A stretch of DNA of 64,000 bases from Mesodorylaimus sp. YZB2_4 (GCA_030248295.1 JASANH010001508.1:744001-808000), one strand, 5' to 3'; shown: positions 32,571-44,384, numbered from the stretch's first letter. The notes: generated from the letters alone by a model not told the origin. Made by a program: numbers and translations.

Positions 32571-35500
32571 CTACACCCGACGACCACCCGACGACGCACG
32601 CCCACGACCAACCCTCTCCAACGACACACCCCTTCCACGACGATCCACTTCCGAAGACGACCTCCTCCAACCTCCACCCTTCTCCACCGACAGACTCCTG
32701 CGACGGCCAACCGCGCCAGACGACGAACCGCGGCGACGCGCTCCATCCCTGCTACGATTACGCGGCTGCATGCGGTACTCACGCGGATCGACGCGTTTTC
32801 CCGCTTCGTATTCCAGGCTGTTCTTCTTCTGCAGCTCGCCTTTCTTCAGCCATTCTTCAGCCGTGAATCGTTTCTTCGGTCCGCAGGGGGCCAACAAAGC
32901 CGCGGGCACACGACGACCGTTCACCGAAACGAGCATTCCGGACTTGAACTTTTCGAACGTCGTCGTGGCCGTCTCGTGCTTGTACTGCGCTGAAACAGAA
33001 GACGTCATCATAACAAGCAAGCACTGAGAAGTGACCACAGTCACCGCTGATGTTTTCGTCGCTGTCGACGTAGGCCTCCATGCACAACAGCACGATGGTG
33101 ATGTGCTTGAATAGTTCAGACTGCTCCAGTCGCCAGGCGCCGAACCGACCTTTGCAGATGATGGCCACGATTTCGTGCAAGTTGAACTCCTGTTTCATGG
33201 CCCACATTTCGATGCCGATGAAAATGGCCGCCACCGTGACGCACTCCGTCTTTCCCGTCTCCTCGTAGATCAACATATTCGGCAGGTCCGGTTGGATTCC
33301 GTATTCGTCCCCCGGACGGTACATGGTCTCGCGTCCAGTCAGCAAGGCGTCGACCAGCCTCAACACGGCCCTGCGACGAGTCAGCAACAACGACAAATTG
33401 GTGACTTCGACGACGACGATCTGAAAGAAAAACTGAGAGTAAGACAAAAAGGCACACTCTTTCTCCCACTTACATCACGGACGATTCCATTGTACATAAT
33501 GCACTTGATGTGCACTTTGAGCAGATCGATGGTCGTGTCGAACGGAATATTCTCTTCCACTTCGTACTCGTACGGGTCCTTGTGCTGGAAGCCGCGATTG
33601 GTCGTATCGAACAGCTGCTTGGCCGACTTCTCAGCCCGACGAATTTGCACCACGAGTCCGATCTGAAACAAAGGCTCGTCAAAAAAGAAAAGTGGAGACA
33701 GGAAAAAAGTGCTTACGTTCTTTTGGACGAGAAAGTCGACGTAGTCGTTTCCATGAAAGTCGCGCAGCCTCGGCTCCTGCGCCAACCAAATTTTACGATT
33801 CGTACCCGTTTCGATGCAGTTCGCATTCATGACCGCCATGATCCTCTCCTGGGTGTCCCGTCCAAGCGCGTCGTACTTCTTCACCAGCACCTCGGCCACG
33901 TTCTCCTTCAACACCAACTTGTCCTGCTGGGAGTAGCTGTCCGAAATTTCAATCAAATCTCGCCTCGGGTTGACACGCTTGAATGCGGCCTGCACGATTT
34001 CGTCAATTTCCGAGAGCAGGTTCCTTTGAATCTCGTTGTTGACTCGGCCCATTTTCGGACGGCCTTGTTCTTGATCCTTCTGGCCGGGACGCGAGCCAAA
34101 AACGTAGCGAAGGAAGCGTTTGAAGGCGGCGTAGCCCTTGATCGTCTTGCTGTGCTTCTGTTCTTCGAAGGCCATTATCACCGGATTGCCTCGTCCATTT
34201 TGCGGATCTTCGCGAAGAAACTCGGCCGTGTCTCGCCGGTACAAAAGGGCGTGCATGTCGCGCAGCCTGTCCTCTTTTCGTTCCACTCCGATCCTCCAAA
34301 TCGCAACGGCTTTCAGCAGAGCCTGCTCTTCCTCGTCTGAAAAGGACTCGGCTGCATTGAGGGACTATGCCCCCACATTCCTGTCCACTTACATTGCCTC
34401 AACATGACCGCTCGATTCTCCCTGTCGTCTAAAATCTTGTCGTACACTCGCCAAAAAACGACGTAGCTGATGATCATAATCGGGATGGCGATCAGACTCG
34501 TCAGCCACAGGGCTTTGGCTGAAAAGGAGTCGCTTAGTTCGGGAAATGACATTTCCTATCGAACTTACCCCAGGATGTCATTCGGTGGTAAAAGGCGAAT
34601 ATGTCCGTGTCAATGTCGTCGATGACGTCTGTAAAGAAGTTAGTTGGAAAAAACGGGCAAACTCACCGATGAGTGGCAAACTCACCGATGTCTGCTTCGT
34701 CGAAGATGTATGGGTACAGAGCCATGCCGTTCATGGACGCTGCGTAGACGTAGACATGGACGCTTATTTCTGACAGTTTTTCGCCGAGATAGTACGTCCA
34801 ATTCATGGTTTCGCGAAAAACCTGAAAAAGGGAGGTCGGGGCCAGAGTGAATGAGAAATTTGGAGACTTACATCGAGCAAAAAGTTGTCCGACGGTCGGC
34901 GGATTTCGATTCCGAAATAGCGGAAATAGCCAGGAAGTGGTTTCAATATTTTGAAAGCGAGGGTTCGGTTTTTCCGCGAGAAGGCGACCGAAGCGAAATC
35001 GGAGATGTTGACCGCTAAGAAAAGAAAAACTAGTTTTGTTTGCAGAAGCGTGAAAAAGACGTTCTTACAGAAGACGAGTAGTCGGTGGGCCAGCAGCGCC
35101 CATTTGCCGTCGGTCGTCGTCATGTTGCATTGAATTTTCACGTCGTCAAATTTGTAGTCGAAAATCTTGTCTGGAATTGGGACAGCGCATGTTCGCTCGC
35201 TGCATATCCCAGCTGGGCTGGCGATCGTGAAGCCACCGACGCGGTTGATGTCGCAGTTGAAGGCGGCGTTGGCGAACTTGGACTTGGGCGGGATGACGAT
35301 CATCAAGTCGTGTTTTTTGCCCTGATAGTAACCTTCATGCCGATCGAACGGAAGAGTCCAGTTGCCGTACTCAAAATGCACTGATTCTTTCTCTAAAAAC
35401 GTCGCTTCAATTTTCAAGAAGGAAAGTAGAAACTTAGTTTTGCCTTACCGTCTTCTTCACAGTCAGTTCCTTCGTAAATCGCCTCTCCATGTCCATTATT

Positions 35501-36209
35501 CTCGGCAGAGTCGTGGCAGAGTGAGCTTTTCTTACCAGGACAATATACCTGATTCGACTTCGGACTGCAGTAGTTTTCAAGAAGAGTTTGGCAGATGGCT
35601 TCTTTCGACCCCGTCGTTTGGTTCTTGATGCAAAAGCAGCTCGCGAGTTTCGCGCACGACTTCACCGTCCGCTTTTCCTCTGCACATTGTTCGCAATCGT
35701 CGGAACCTAAAAGTGAACAAAATGTTTGCGACGTGGAGATTACAAAAAATTTCACAAATCTTCCGTCAGACCGAAATAGCTTTGAAGCAAAATAAGAAAG
35801 TATTGTGCAAGACTTACAAAGCATATATTTCAGATAGTAGATGTCATCTTCCACAGTTTTGGTTTTCAAACTGTATTTGCCAAATGCCGTCGTGTTGGTC
35901 AAATTTAGTCGCAAAAAAGCAGTTCCGGATTCACATTTTGTCTGGCCGATTACTTCGTTCGCGTCGTTCAACAATTTTACAAGTTCCTCGTCGCATTTTT
36001 CCGCCTTAAACTCGATGTGCCCATCTTCTGAGGGGACATCCGTTTCGAAATTGTATTTATCGAAGAAGGAAACTGCAGTTCAAAAAAAAACGTAGCAAAT
36101 CGCTGGAGCTAGAATCAAGGCTTTACTTACTCTTCGCTTCCATGCAGGCCAGAGCCAATAAACCGATGGCCCAGAAAAAAACAATTTTACTCTTTTCTCG
36201 ATTTCCCAT
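32571..36209 (-). CDS. Cysteine-rich type I membrane protein A, long cytoplasmic region
   Basis: Twelve exons: 36209-36131, 36072-35818, 35706-35449, 35392-35069, 35014-34872, 34821-34686, 34628-34569, 34518-34393, 34336-33717, 33662-33474, 33420-33045, 32989-32571; all phases agree, 994 residues. Order: signal peptide (1-24), N-terminal domain with DKYNFET, an 11-cysteine module (112-197, CSDDCEQC start), a domain with AFNCDINRVGGFTI and DGKWALLAHRLLVF (198-305), NGMALYPYIFDEADI, and one membrane helix (about 422-444, ALWLTSLIAIPIMIISYVVF). The cytoplasmic part (445-994) contains IKGYAAFKRFLRYVFGSR and IFIGIEMWAMKQEFNLHE and ends in an arginine/serine-rich tail. I do not recognise the family. 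Some spaced words loosely recall Meckelin (TMEM67), but only one membrane helix is present and I do not claim homology. Paralogue of the divergent gene at 36635. Confidence 0.85.
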
Positions 36210-36634
36210 CGCTTTTTCTCAATTTTTTCTCAATCTTATCGCAATAATCCAATTTACATTAAGACTTTAAACGAAAATTCTTACGCTAAACTCAACCCGA
36301 CCGTTCTCCTGCTTCGGTTTCGAAGACATTGGTTGCACAAGCAACGAAACGAAACTTTGCTGCGAGCGCACATCTGGGCTGCATGCTTATGACATTTGCA
36401 CCGATTGTTGGAATGCAGGTGGAAAAATGCGCGACGTATAAAAATTGTTTGACTTTACACTGGCATTGCATGATTCATGTCTGGTGAAGACTGCTGTGAA
36501 TGACCTTGCCGCAAGATGCATTGCGAAAAAAGACAACAGCGAAAGCGAGATTCGAGCTTTCGCTGTTGTCGCTGTCGCTGTGTGGTTTTAATTTTACAAG
36601 TGAAGAGTTTTGGATTTTAAATGGCGAAAGGAGA
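36210..36634. promoter_or_regulatory. Bidirectional intergenic region between the paired membrane genes
   Basis: The two paralogues start 425 bp apart and point away from each other, so this interval should carry both promoters. A TATAAAAA word lies at about 36437-36444, 190 bp before the plus-strand ATG. A perfect 15-bp inverted repeat occupies 36532-36546 and 36556-36570 with a 9-base loop. Whether it works as DNA or in the 5' UTR cannot be told. Confidence 0.5.
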
Positions 36635-39402
36635 ATGTTTCTTCTTCCGATCGTAATTTTGGGGCTGGCTTGTATAAATGTTGAACTTGATCTGACATCA
36701 CTCAGTAAGTGAGTCCTTGCTTCGACGTCCCCAGCATATTCTCATCTTGCAATTTGAAGCCAAAGCTTATCTCTACGACAAGTACAATTTCGAGACGACG
36801 GTGTTCCCGGACAGTGGCTCGATGAAGTTCACTTATGAAACGAAGTGTGAACCTCACCACGTTGTACGATTTTTAAACCCAAAGGATGAAATCTTGGATG
36901 AAAAGAATTGTACGAATGGAACCTTTGATGCTCTTCGAACAAACTTGACCAGCCAGTCGGAACTTGGGGCGTACGGTCTCGAAAGAGGGAAAGTAAAAGG
37001 ATTGTATGCGTCGGTCCCCTTCAACTACGCGCTTTGTAAGTAGTCTGGTGTCTTTTTGCCTTCGTTCGTGAGACAAGATGGTTTGGAGTTCTAACTGATT
37101 TGGGGACTAACGGCCCCATTTTTAGGTTCCGATGATTGCGAAGAGTGTTTTTTGGAAAGAAAGAAGAATAATAACAATACGTGTGGTCAAGGCGCAAACT
37201 GCTTTTGTCACAGGGATAGCACGACTGGGCCCATAATTGTTTGCCAGAAACTGCCCTGGAATTGCGTTCGCCTTGAGGACGTCACATTCTGCCCAGTTTT
37301 AGGCCCAAGGAAACCAGAAAATCTTTGCGAGGACTCATACTATAATAAAGGACTAGCTGAGGCCTTGTACAGCGGGCGTCAATGCGACGGCGAGAGTAAA
37401 AAAAGTTTTTGTCATTGGCTTTAAGTTCTGAACTACGTTTTGCAGACAACACGAAATCGGTGCATTTTTTGTTGGGCAACCGTCCCTTCTGTTTGATCGA
37501 TACCGAGGGTACTACCAGGGCAGAAACAGGGATTTGGAGATCGCCATCCCGCCTAACTCTAAGGTCGCCCAGGCCAGATTTAACTGCACCATCAACCGCG
37601 TCGGCGGCATCACGATCGACAGGCCATTCGGGAAATGCGACGACACGATGGGCATCGTCAAAATTAAAGACACAATTTTCGACAACGGCTTCGATGATGT
37701 GAAAATTAAATGCAATTTGACAGAAAGATATGGCGACTGGGCGGTGCTGGAACAACGACTGCTCGTCTTCCGTAAGGAAATCTGTTTTCTTGACTTTGAT
37801 CTCCAAGAAGCGTCCCCTCTTTTTTAGCGGCTGGTGCCTCCGATTTCGTCGCGATCGTTTTTTACTGCAACAACCGCACAATTGCTTTGAAAATGCTGAA
37901 GCCTCTACCTGGCTTCTTCCGCGTTCTCGCAGTCGAAATACGCCAACTGTCGGACAATGTTCTGCTCGGAGTACGGGGAATAAATTTTTAATTTTTTCAC
38001 GAGTTCTGAGGTGTGCCTGACTTGTGGAGAAGGTGGCGTATTTGGTGGCCATAACTGGCTGCCCTATGTGGTTGCTGTGACTGCCCACCTCATGCCCATG
38101 CTCATGCTCATGCTGCTCGTTGGCCGCTCGACACACTCCTCCAGGCGAAGAGGAAATCCACCAGGTTGATGTCTCTGGCTCTGGCTTCTATGACTAGGAG
38201 GCCTACCTTCTCACAGTACATTCCATCCTTGATGTCTTCCGCTGGAGCGATTGCTGTCGCCAGATTTTTGACTTCACGATTTAGAAGGCTTTTTAGGGAA
38301 CAATAAAAGGATGATGGTAATCTGCGCACAGAGATGTTATTTTTTAACGAACTAGTCAGTAAGACTGGTCAGGATGTCTGTTAAGCGGCCAGTGGCTCAG
38401 TTGGCAGGCGTCTGTCACGCGTTGCTACGGCCAGCAACCCTGTCTAGGAGGTCGCAGTTCTATTCCGGCTGAGAAGGGCAGATCAGTGAGTCAAAACTTT
38501 TTTAAACTATAAGAAACTCTTTGTCAGTTTACTCTTGCTTTGTTATTCACAAAGGGGTTGTGAGCTGACCCCCATGCGTGAGATCCAGGACTCTCCTTCA
38601 ATGTTAACTTGCTGTTTCAGGCCCCCCCCCCCCCCCCAGTATCATCCAGGCACGTCACAGCGAATAAATGGCGTGGTCGATAAAGCGGGGGCTTTGAGTT
38701 CTCAGGTTGCTATACTGTGAAGCACCAAAAACAGTGTTCCTTTCTCAGAGACTCTTCGACAAGACGATCGCAGGTGGATCCTGTTGTCCCGCTAAAATCC
38801 CTCACGCCGCGGTACATACTTGCTTCTGCGGATTTTAATGCGCTGTTTTAAACGTTTATGTCTGTATTGTAAAAGGCTTTTTTATCTTCTAGTTTTCCAA
38901 CGGGACCAAAAATTGGATGTATGAGTTCGACGGAAACGTTAGCGATATCTACGCGCTCGTTTACATCTATGCATACGCTGCCTCGAAGAACGGTCTGGCC
39001 GTCTACCCGTACATCGTGGACAACATCGCCTCCATCGGTAAGTTTGACAGTTTGGACTCATCCCATCTCACGATCAGCCTCCTCTTCAGATGAGACCCCG
39101 AAACAAGGTTCCTTCTTTCGTCATCGAATGGCTCCCTGGGGTGAGTCCATTCAGCAATGTCTTTCAGTGAATTCATTGGCTCCTTTTCAGCCCAGTCCAT
39201 CTGGCTCACTTTCTTGATTGCCATCGTGGTTTCGATCGTCAGCCGTGTCGGTTTATGGCGAATCTGCATTTCGAGCAGCCGAGCGGTCATTTTTAAGCCA
39301 AGTGAAAGGACGAATCGTTCCTTGTATTATCCAAGTGGTTGTATCACAAGGAAATGCAGAAATCCTTTAAAGATTTTGAATTTATGTTCGCTCCTGAGCT
39401 AG
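36635..39402 (+). CDS. Cysteine-rich type I membrane protein B, short tail, frameshifted
   Basis: Eight exons: 36635-36704, 36760-37035, 37126-37395, 37446-37771, 37828-37970, 38893-39037, 39090-39140, 39191-39402. Each intron has the same phase and protein position as in gene A, and exon 5 has the identical length of 143 bp. Shared features are the signal peptide (MFLLPIVILGLACI), YDKYNFETTV, all 11 cysteines (CSDDCEEC start), ARFNCTINRVGGITI, LKMLKPLPGFFR, AVYPYIVDNIASI and the helix SIWLTFLIAIVVSIVS. It stops about 45 residues after the helix and lacks the cytoplasmic region of A. In exon 4, 11 bases stand where A has 12 just before FDRYRGYYQG (about 37482-37492), which breaks the frame. 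It is either a pseudogene or contains a base error; about 497 residues would otherwise be encoded. Intron 5 (922 bp) holds a SINE-B. Confidence 0.75.
38388..38480 (+). repeat. SINE-B copy, tRNA-like head
   Basis: Begins GTGGCTCAGTTGGCAGGCG (A-box-like) and continues through GGCCAGCAACCCTGTC to CGCAGTTCTATTCCGGC (B-box-like). Matches 26465-26580. It lies inside intron 5 of membrane gene B, where the paralogue has only about 50 bp. A run of 16 C follows at 38622-38637. Confidence 0.65.
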
Positions 39403-41136
39403 ACATGATAATGATTTCCGACAGAGACTCGAGAGAAAGCCAAAACGTGCTGAGGGGCACTGCGTTGACGCTTCTTCCTGATTCATGACCAAAGTGTCGT
39501 TTTTCTATGCTGCTTAAAAATACGGGTTATTTGTGCTTGCTTCAGCTCTGCGGCTGAAATTCAGGTAGTAAATGACTTTTTTAAAGTAGTTTTGGTCACC
39601 TGGTCAGGTCTTCCCATCGAGCTTCTCCCAGATCATGTTCTAATTATCGCTACCAAGTGTTTAGTTATGCACATTTCAGTTGTATGCGTGAGTGATGAAG
39701 CTGCGTCAGAGTAAGCGTGCATCGGCTTGTAGTTGAGTGATAATGCTGTCTACTTCTGGTCGGGCGTGTGCGTGCTGTATTGGAGGCTGCTAGTTGACTG
39801 TCATCGCGAGTAGTTATGTAGTGCATTCTTGCAATATTTATGGGGTCAATAGTTGAATATGGCTCATCGTGCACAGTCGGTGAGTTTTTGGTCCCAAGTT
39901 GTGAGTCATCGCTGCAACTTGAAGCCCCTGAGAACCCGAGCCCGTAGACAAGTGGTTAGACGAGCAGCATCCTATTTGCCGTTACGCGTGTACATGGAAC
40001 TATTGGGACAGCGTTTTTGAATTGCACACAAAATTGCCAAACAAAATACAAAATTGTTGCGAAGAGGATACATTCACAGAGTCGGGCTGCCTCAAACGGT
40101 CAATCAAAAATGCCTGAAAAATTCAAATAAGATCAGCCTTATCAGTAGTTTCGCTATTGGGTGTTTGAGGATGTTCTCTGTATTCGTCCATGTTGGCTAT
40201 TCCTAGCTAGAATCCTCTATCGTATGCTCAGGGTCTCCGTCCGTCTGCAACGAGTAGGCCTTCCTAAACGTACGTGCCACCTTTTACTACATGCTACCCG
40301 TATTTCCTATTCATCAAACATCGGTTTTTGGTGCCCCATCCTATTATATCTTGTGGCCCTGCCATATGGATAGAATACAGGCTGAACAGAAGGTAGTGCT
40401 GCCTGCACCACTTGCTGCTTCTGTCTATACAATTTGATGTTCCTTCCTTACACAGTCTACGGTATGATGATTCAATATAGCGTCATAAGACAACAACCGC
40501 TCCATCAGGTACGAGTAAAGTATGTATCAATAGTTGAAGGACCTAGAAATCTTCGTCAAAAGGTGGGAGGAAAAATGGTGCATACAACCAGACCAAAAAC
40601 GAGGACGCCAAATGCCCAAGGAAGCCTCATGACGTTTAGGTGGTTAAATAAAAAAGGATACCACACTTGCATCCAATATACTGTATATATAGGATCCAAA
40701 ACACGCATCGAAACAGAATCTTACGATTAGAAGAACTGAAGTGTTAATTTTTATCCTATTATCTCCCACTTTTCTCTCTCCCTTCGACTTGTATTCCCAG
40801 GGTCGGCCCCTTAAAAATCGGTGATCCCCAGAATGTTCATAATAAACTATTCTGGTAGATATGTACATATTTTGCTATTGCTCACATTTGCATGCAGTGA
40901 CAGTAAGAGTGACAGAGGCCCTGACTGTGCTGTGCTAACAATAAGCGCTTTTTTGAACCTGTTCTGCTGCCACAAAACCAATGTGCGCATTCGCGGGTGA
41001 AGGGACACATTGAGAATGGAATATACGACGTAGCCGCGACTCGCGCTCGTACTGTACATATGTGCACACCAAAGATAAGCATGGAAGACAGGGTTCTTGA
41101 CTACACCTATCGACCACTGCTTGGCTTAGGGGACTC

Positions 41137-41751
41137 GGCTGATTGAGTGTGCCCTTGTGCATTCTAAAATATCGTCGACGTCCATCAGGTATCATGAGAT
41201 TTCTAAAAAAGGTCACTTATCTGACAACAAATGTTTAGCCCAGCCACCGTAGTCTGACCAAATGCAAGGCGAGACTAGGTTGGCTGGGCTCCCTCGGCGA
41301 CGCATGCTCGCTAGTACGTTTCTGTAAGTGATATACAGCATCTCATGCATGACGGAATGACTACTGCCGTACTCGTTTCGACGATGCTCACTGAACTTTT
41401 GATTACCTGTAGTGTGCGTCCACCGATTCAAATATGTCTGTTAGTCAGGGCCCAGAATCCACAATTCGTTAATCACAGTAGGTCACTTCTTGTTGAGCCA
41501 GAGGTCACTGTCGTTGTAAGGAGGCATTTCACGTTTAGATATGGCCTAGCTTTTACGCATGAGCATGCGGGTGATACTTATGGGAGCTGGAGAGGTGAAG
41601 TAGCCGCATATCGATGAAACATCAACTGCACAGGCTTACGATTAGACCACTGCCACTGCCACTTATCGGCCACTGCTGACTTGGAAGAAGGCTGATTGAG
41701 TGTGCCCTTGTGCATTGTAAAATATCGTCGACGTCCATCAGATATCATGAG
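41137..41751. repeat. Pair of 62-bp direct repeats, 553 bp apart
   Basis: 41137-41198 and 41690-41751 are the same 62-bp sequence with about two differences; both run from GGCTGATTGAGTGTGCCC to TATCATGAG. A shorter upstream match (TATCGRCCACTGCT) precedes each. They could be the ends of a small element or a local duplication. No coding content between them. Confidence 0.7.
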
Positions 41752-43350
41752 AAAACGCGTTCCAGAGGCAGAGTGTAGTGGATTTTAAAGAATGTTGCGA
41801 TATTACATTCCTGCTCTGCTCTGAGATAATATTGTTCTTTTATAATCAATCTTTTCAAATCCCTGAGCTTAACCCAAAGTGTGGGAACGTGCCCCTGCAT
41901 CGGCCAAGAGACCCGACATGTGTTAAAAATAGCAGTGGTAGTTACGTGGGCTGCCCGAATTGACAGCCAACTGCCATCATCCTCGTCACGTCCACACATT
42001 CCTTTCGTGTTCTCACTCCGATTGTGGGAATCTACCCTCACTCCTACCCTCACCACCTCATTGGTCATACTCTCAATGTCCTGCATACTTTTGTTGCGAA
42101 AATAGGCCTGAATCGTGCAAAACAATTGCAATCGCCAAAAAGCGTCAGCTGAGGCCAATGAGCAAGCCCTGTCATCACTTCCGACGTCATTTATCCACAC
42201 CTCGTCTGAGTCAGCTGCTATGGGTGTCAATAGGCTGCTAAAGGTACTATGGGTATAGGCGCCAGCCGGGGACTTCGATTGGCATACTCTCAAGGGGCCT
42301 CCGAGGTCGTCATTTTCAATGGCTCATACTGGAAGAGTCCAGGACACCAAAGAAAAGTGGGGATTGCAAGCATTTGAGATGATGATCAAACACGCTTACC
42401 CATCGAGCGGAAATATAAGGCTGGAATCGTGGCCCGCCTCAATAGCGAGGGAAGCGGGCCATGACGAAGTCAAACGAAAAGAAAAAAGACGTACGAGGAC
42501 TTTACTGTCGAGAATCAGAAATCCTACGCCCTATATACCAACAGTCCTACAACACGTGACGCACAAACTAGTTGTCTAACAATAACCGAACTTACATGGT
42601 CAGCAATCAGCAAAAGAAGAACCCCCAATTGTGCACGACAAGGAGGCATTGTCAAGCGACAGAATGCATGATCAGCGTTGCATTCCTGCCTCGAACTACA
42701 CTAACTGTACGCCTACATCTATTCTATGTGCAAGTACGTAGACTGAGCGATTGTGGACAAGTGAAACCGCTGCTACTTTGACTGCGGTTACTTGCGATTG
42801 CCAGTTTGTATTGCATAGAAAACAGCTCCAAGGCTTCGCTTCTCTCACCTCAAGTATCTGTTACTGGGTAGCTAGCTGGACCAAAGATACCAGCGAAAGC
42901 AAAAGATAGACATACTGTTTGAGACGACGAAGCAAAAAACTACATGAGACTAATAGTCGATCCATAGAACACTCATGAGTGCATTGTCCAGGTTCAGGAT
43001 ATTGTCATTTGTTCGGGACCGTGGCGAGCAATCGAGTGACCGACTCGCCGCAGTGAACCCGCTTAAAAAACACACTGTCACCAGAATATTTGGAGCAAGG
43101 TGTTGAGGCTTACTTGACCGTTTCGGCAATTATAATGGATGCATAGATACACTGGAATGGTGGAAGGAATATTCCGACATCAGCATCCCAACCAAGAGAC
43201 GAATTTGGTACATGAATGATCCGACAGGTGCATATGTTTGTCTTGAGGTCATGAGGTCAACGTGTTGGTCACGATCGATTCAGTTTGGTGTTGGCATCCT
43301 TTAAGAAGATGCCGTGCACACAGTGAATAGTCTTGGGGCCAGGCTCCGTC

Positions 43351-43380
43351 AGCCGGCCAATGACTGGCCATTGGCCGGCT
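43351..43380. other. Perfect 12-bp inverted repeat
   Basis: AGCCGGCCAATG at 43351-43362 and its exact complement at 43369-43380, separated by six bases. GC-rich stem next to the 3' end of the PRPP synthetase remnant. Purpose unknown. Confidence 0.7.
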
Positions 43381-43384
43381 AACG

Positions 43385-44004
43385 GCTGACTTCATAAGTT
43401 GATTCCCGTTTCTCGGCCAATGACGCTACCCTGAAACTGACCTCCTGAGAGCTGGCCGAGGAGAGTTTTTGACTCGCGTACCTCCTGGCTCCTCCGGCAT
43501 TGGCCGTCCGGGGATGGCATCCTGGTCCCAGTTGACACTCTTCTCTTTGATGTACTTCATGAACATTGGCTCGGCGAACAGGTTGTCCACGGAGGAATAT
43601 CGAAGAAACCCTGAACGGATTTGGCAGAGTGCAGAAGCACATAGCCACTGACAGTCAGCCAGAGAAGAGCTTACCAGAACTTGAGGCGTGGAGAGGTGTA
43701 TCGGGATCACCTGGTTCAGCCTGCCACGTCAGCGTGTTGGCAGACAACTTGCCCCAATGACCATCAGGAAATAAAGACAATTTTGTTCGAGATGGTTGTT
43801 CAATCAAAAACACAGGCATGACCTCTCCTTTTTTGTCGTGTCGGGCGTAAGGGAAACAGGCAAGACAGCGGTGATGCGGTAGGCGCTGGGCAGCTCAAGG
43901 ATTGAACCATGAGCAGAAGCTCCATAACGTCACCGCTCATATCACTCACTGGGGATTGGACGATGAACATGTCTTCGCCTCGAACGCTCTCGTTGATTTC
44001 TATC
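43385..44004 (-). pseudogene. Decayed PRPP synthetase (PRPS) gene, intron retained
   Basis: Ribose-phosphate pyrophosphokinase makes PRPP for nucleotide synthesis. Reading the minus strand across several frames gives family landmarks in order: INESVRGEDMFIVQS, DVMELLLMV, RITAVLP then CFPYARHDKK (frame slips by one), ANTLT, LHAS, QGFFDIP then VDNLFAEPMFMKYIKEK (another slip), DAI, AGGARR and EKRESTYEVSR. Stretches between these are replaced by frame-slipped sequence. Acceptors at 44004 and 43610 and a donor after 43675 (GTAAGC) are still visible, and the intron falls between LHAS(QIQ) and GFF. The copy therefore arose by DNA duplication and not from mRNA. The N-terminal exon and C-terminal half are not seen. 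Confidence 0.8.
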
Positions 44005-44384
44005 CTGTAAAGACGAAGCTAGCATGCAGCGAAAGAGATCCTAAAAATTCTTTCCAGGTTCCGCCATTCGAAAATTTGGCCGTTTGTGTCTTACCAAACA
44101 AAATAGCTTACCGCTCGCACAAAGTTATGCGGCGGATTTCGCAGAAAAATTGAACCTTGAAGAGCAGCGTACCATGGCCACAGACGATTGCTCACTGCCA
44201 ATGCCGTTTTACCAGGCGGAGAACTTTTGGGCGAAGTCGCCGAGGAGCTTCGGCAGTGAGGGCGATTAGCCATGTCGAGATCCGATGGCTTGTGGACCGA
44301 GCAAAGACGCCACAACCAAGTGAATGGCGTGAAAGCCGAGTCAGAAACGAAGGCCACAGGACCAGAAGAAATACTCTACAGAGG

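Larger units (their letters stand above)
39403..43384. other. Intergenic, 4 kb, no intact gene
   Basis: Contains a 62-bp direct repeat (41137 and 41690) and an inverted repeat at 43351-43380. A minus-strand frame of 182 codons at 41745-42293 has no recognisable motif, no splice partners and overlaps the second direct repeat, so I do not call it a gene. Confidence 0.45.

Noticed and set aside
33510-34340. 276-codon plus-strand open frame
   Set aside because: Antisense of exons 9-10 of membrane gene A; no motif of its own.
32571-36209. Calling membrane gene A a Meckelin (TMEM67) orthologue
   Set aside because: Only scattered short similarities; the multi-helix membrane core of Meckelin is missing and the similarity cannot be tested here.
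37282-38136. 284-codon minus-strand open frame
   Set aside because: It lies exactly opposite exons 3-5 of membrane gene B, whose protein is supported by its paralogue.
41745-42293. 182-codon minus-strand frame
   Set aside because: Begins inside a direct repeat and shows no recognisable domain; length alone is not enough.
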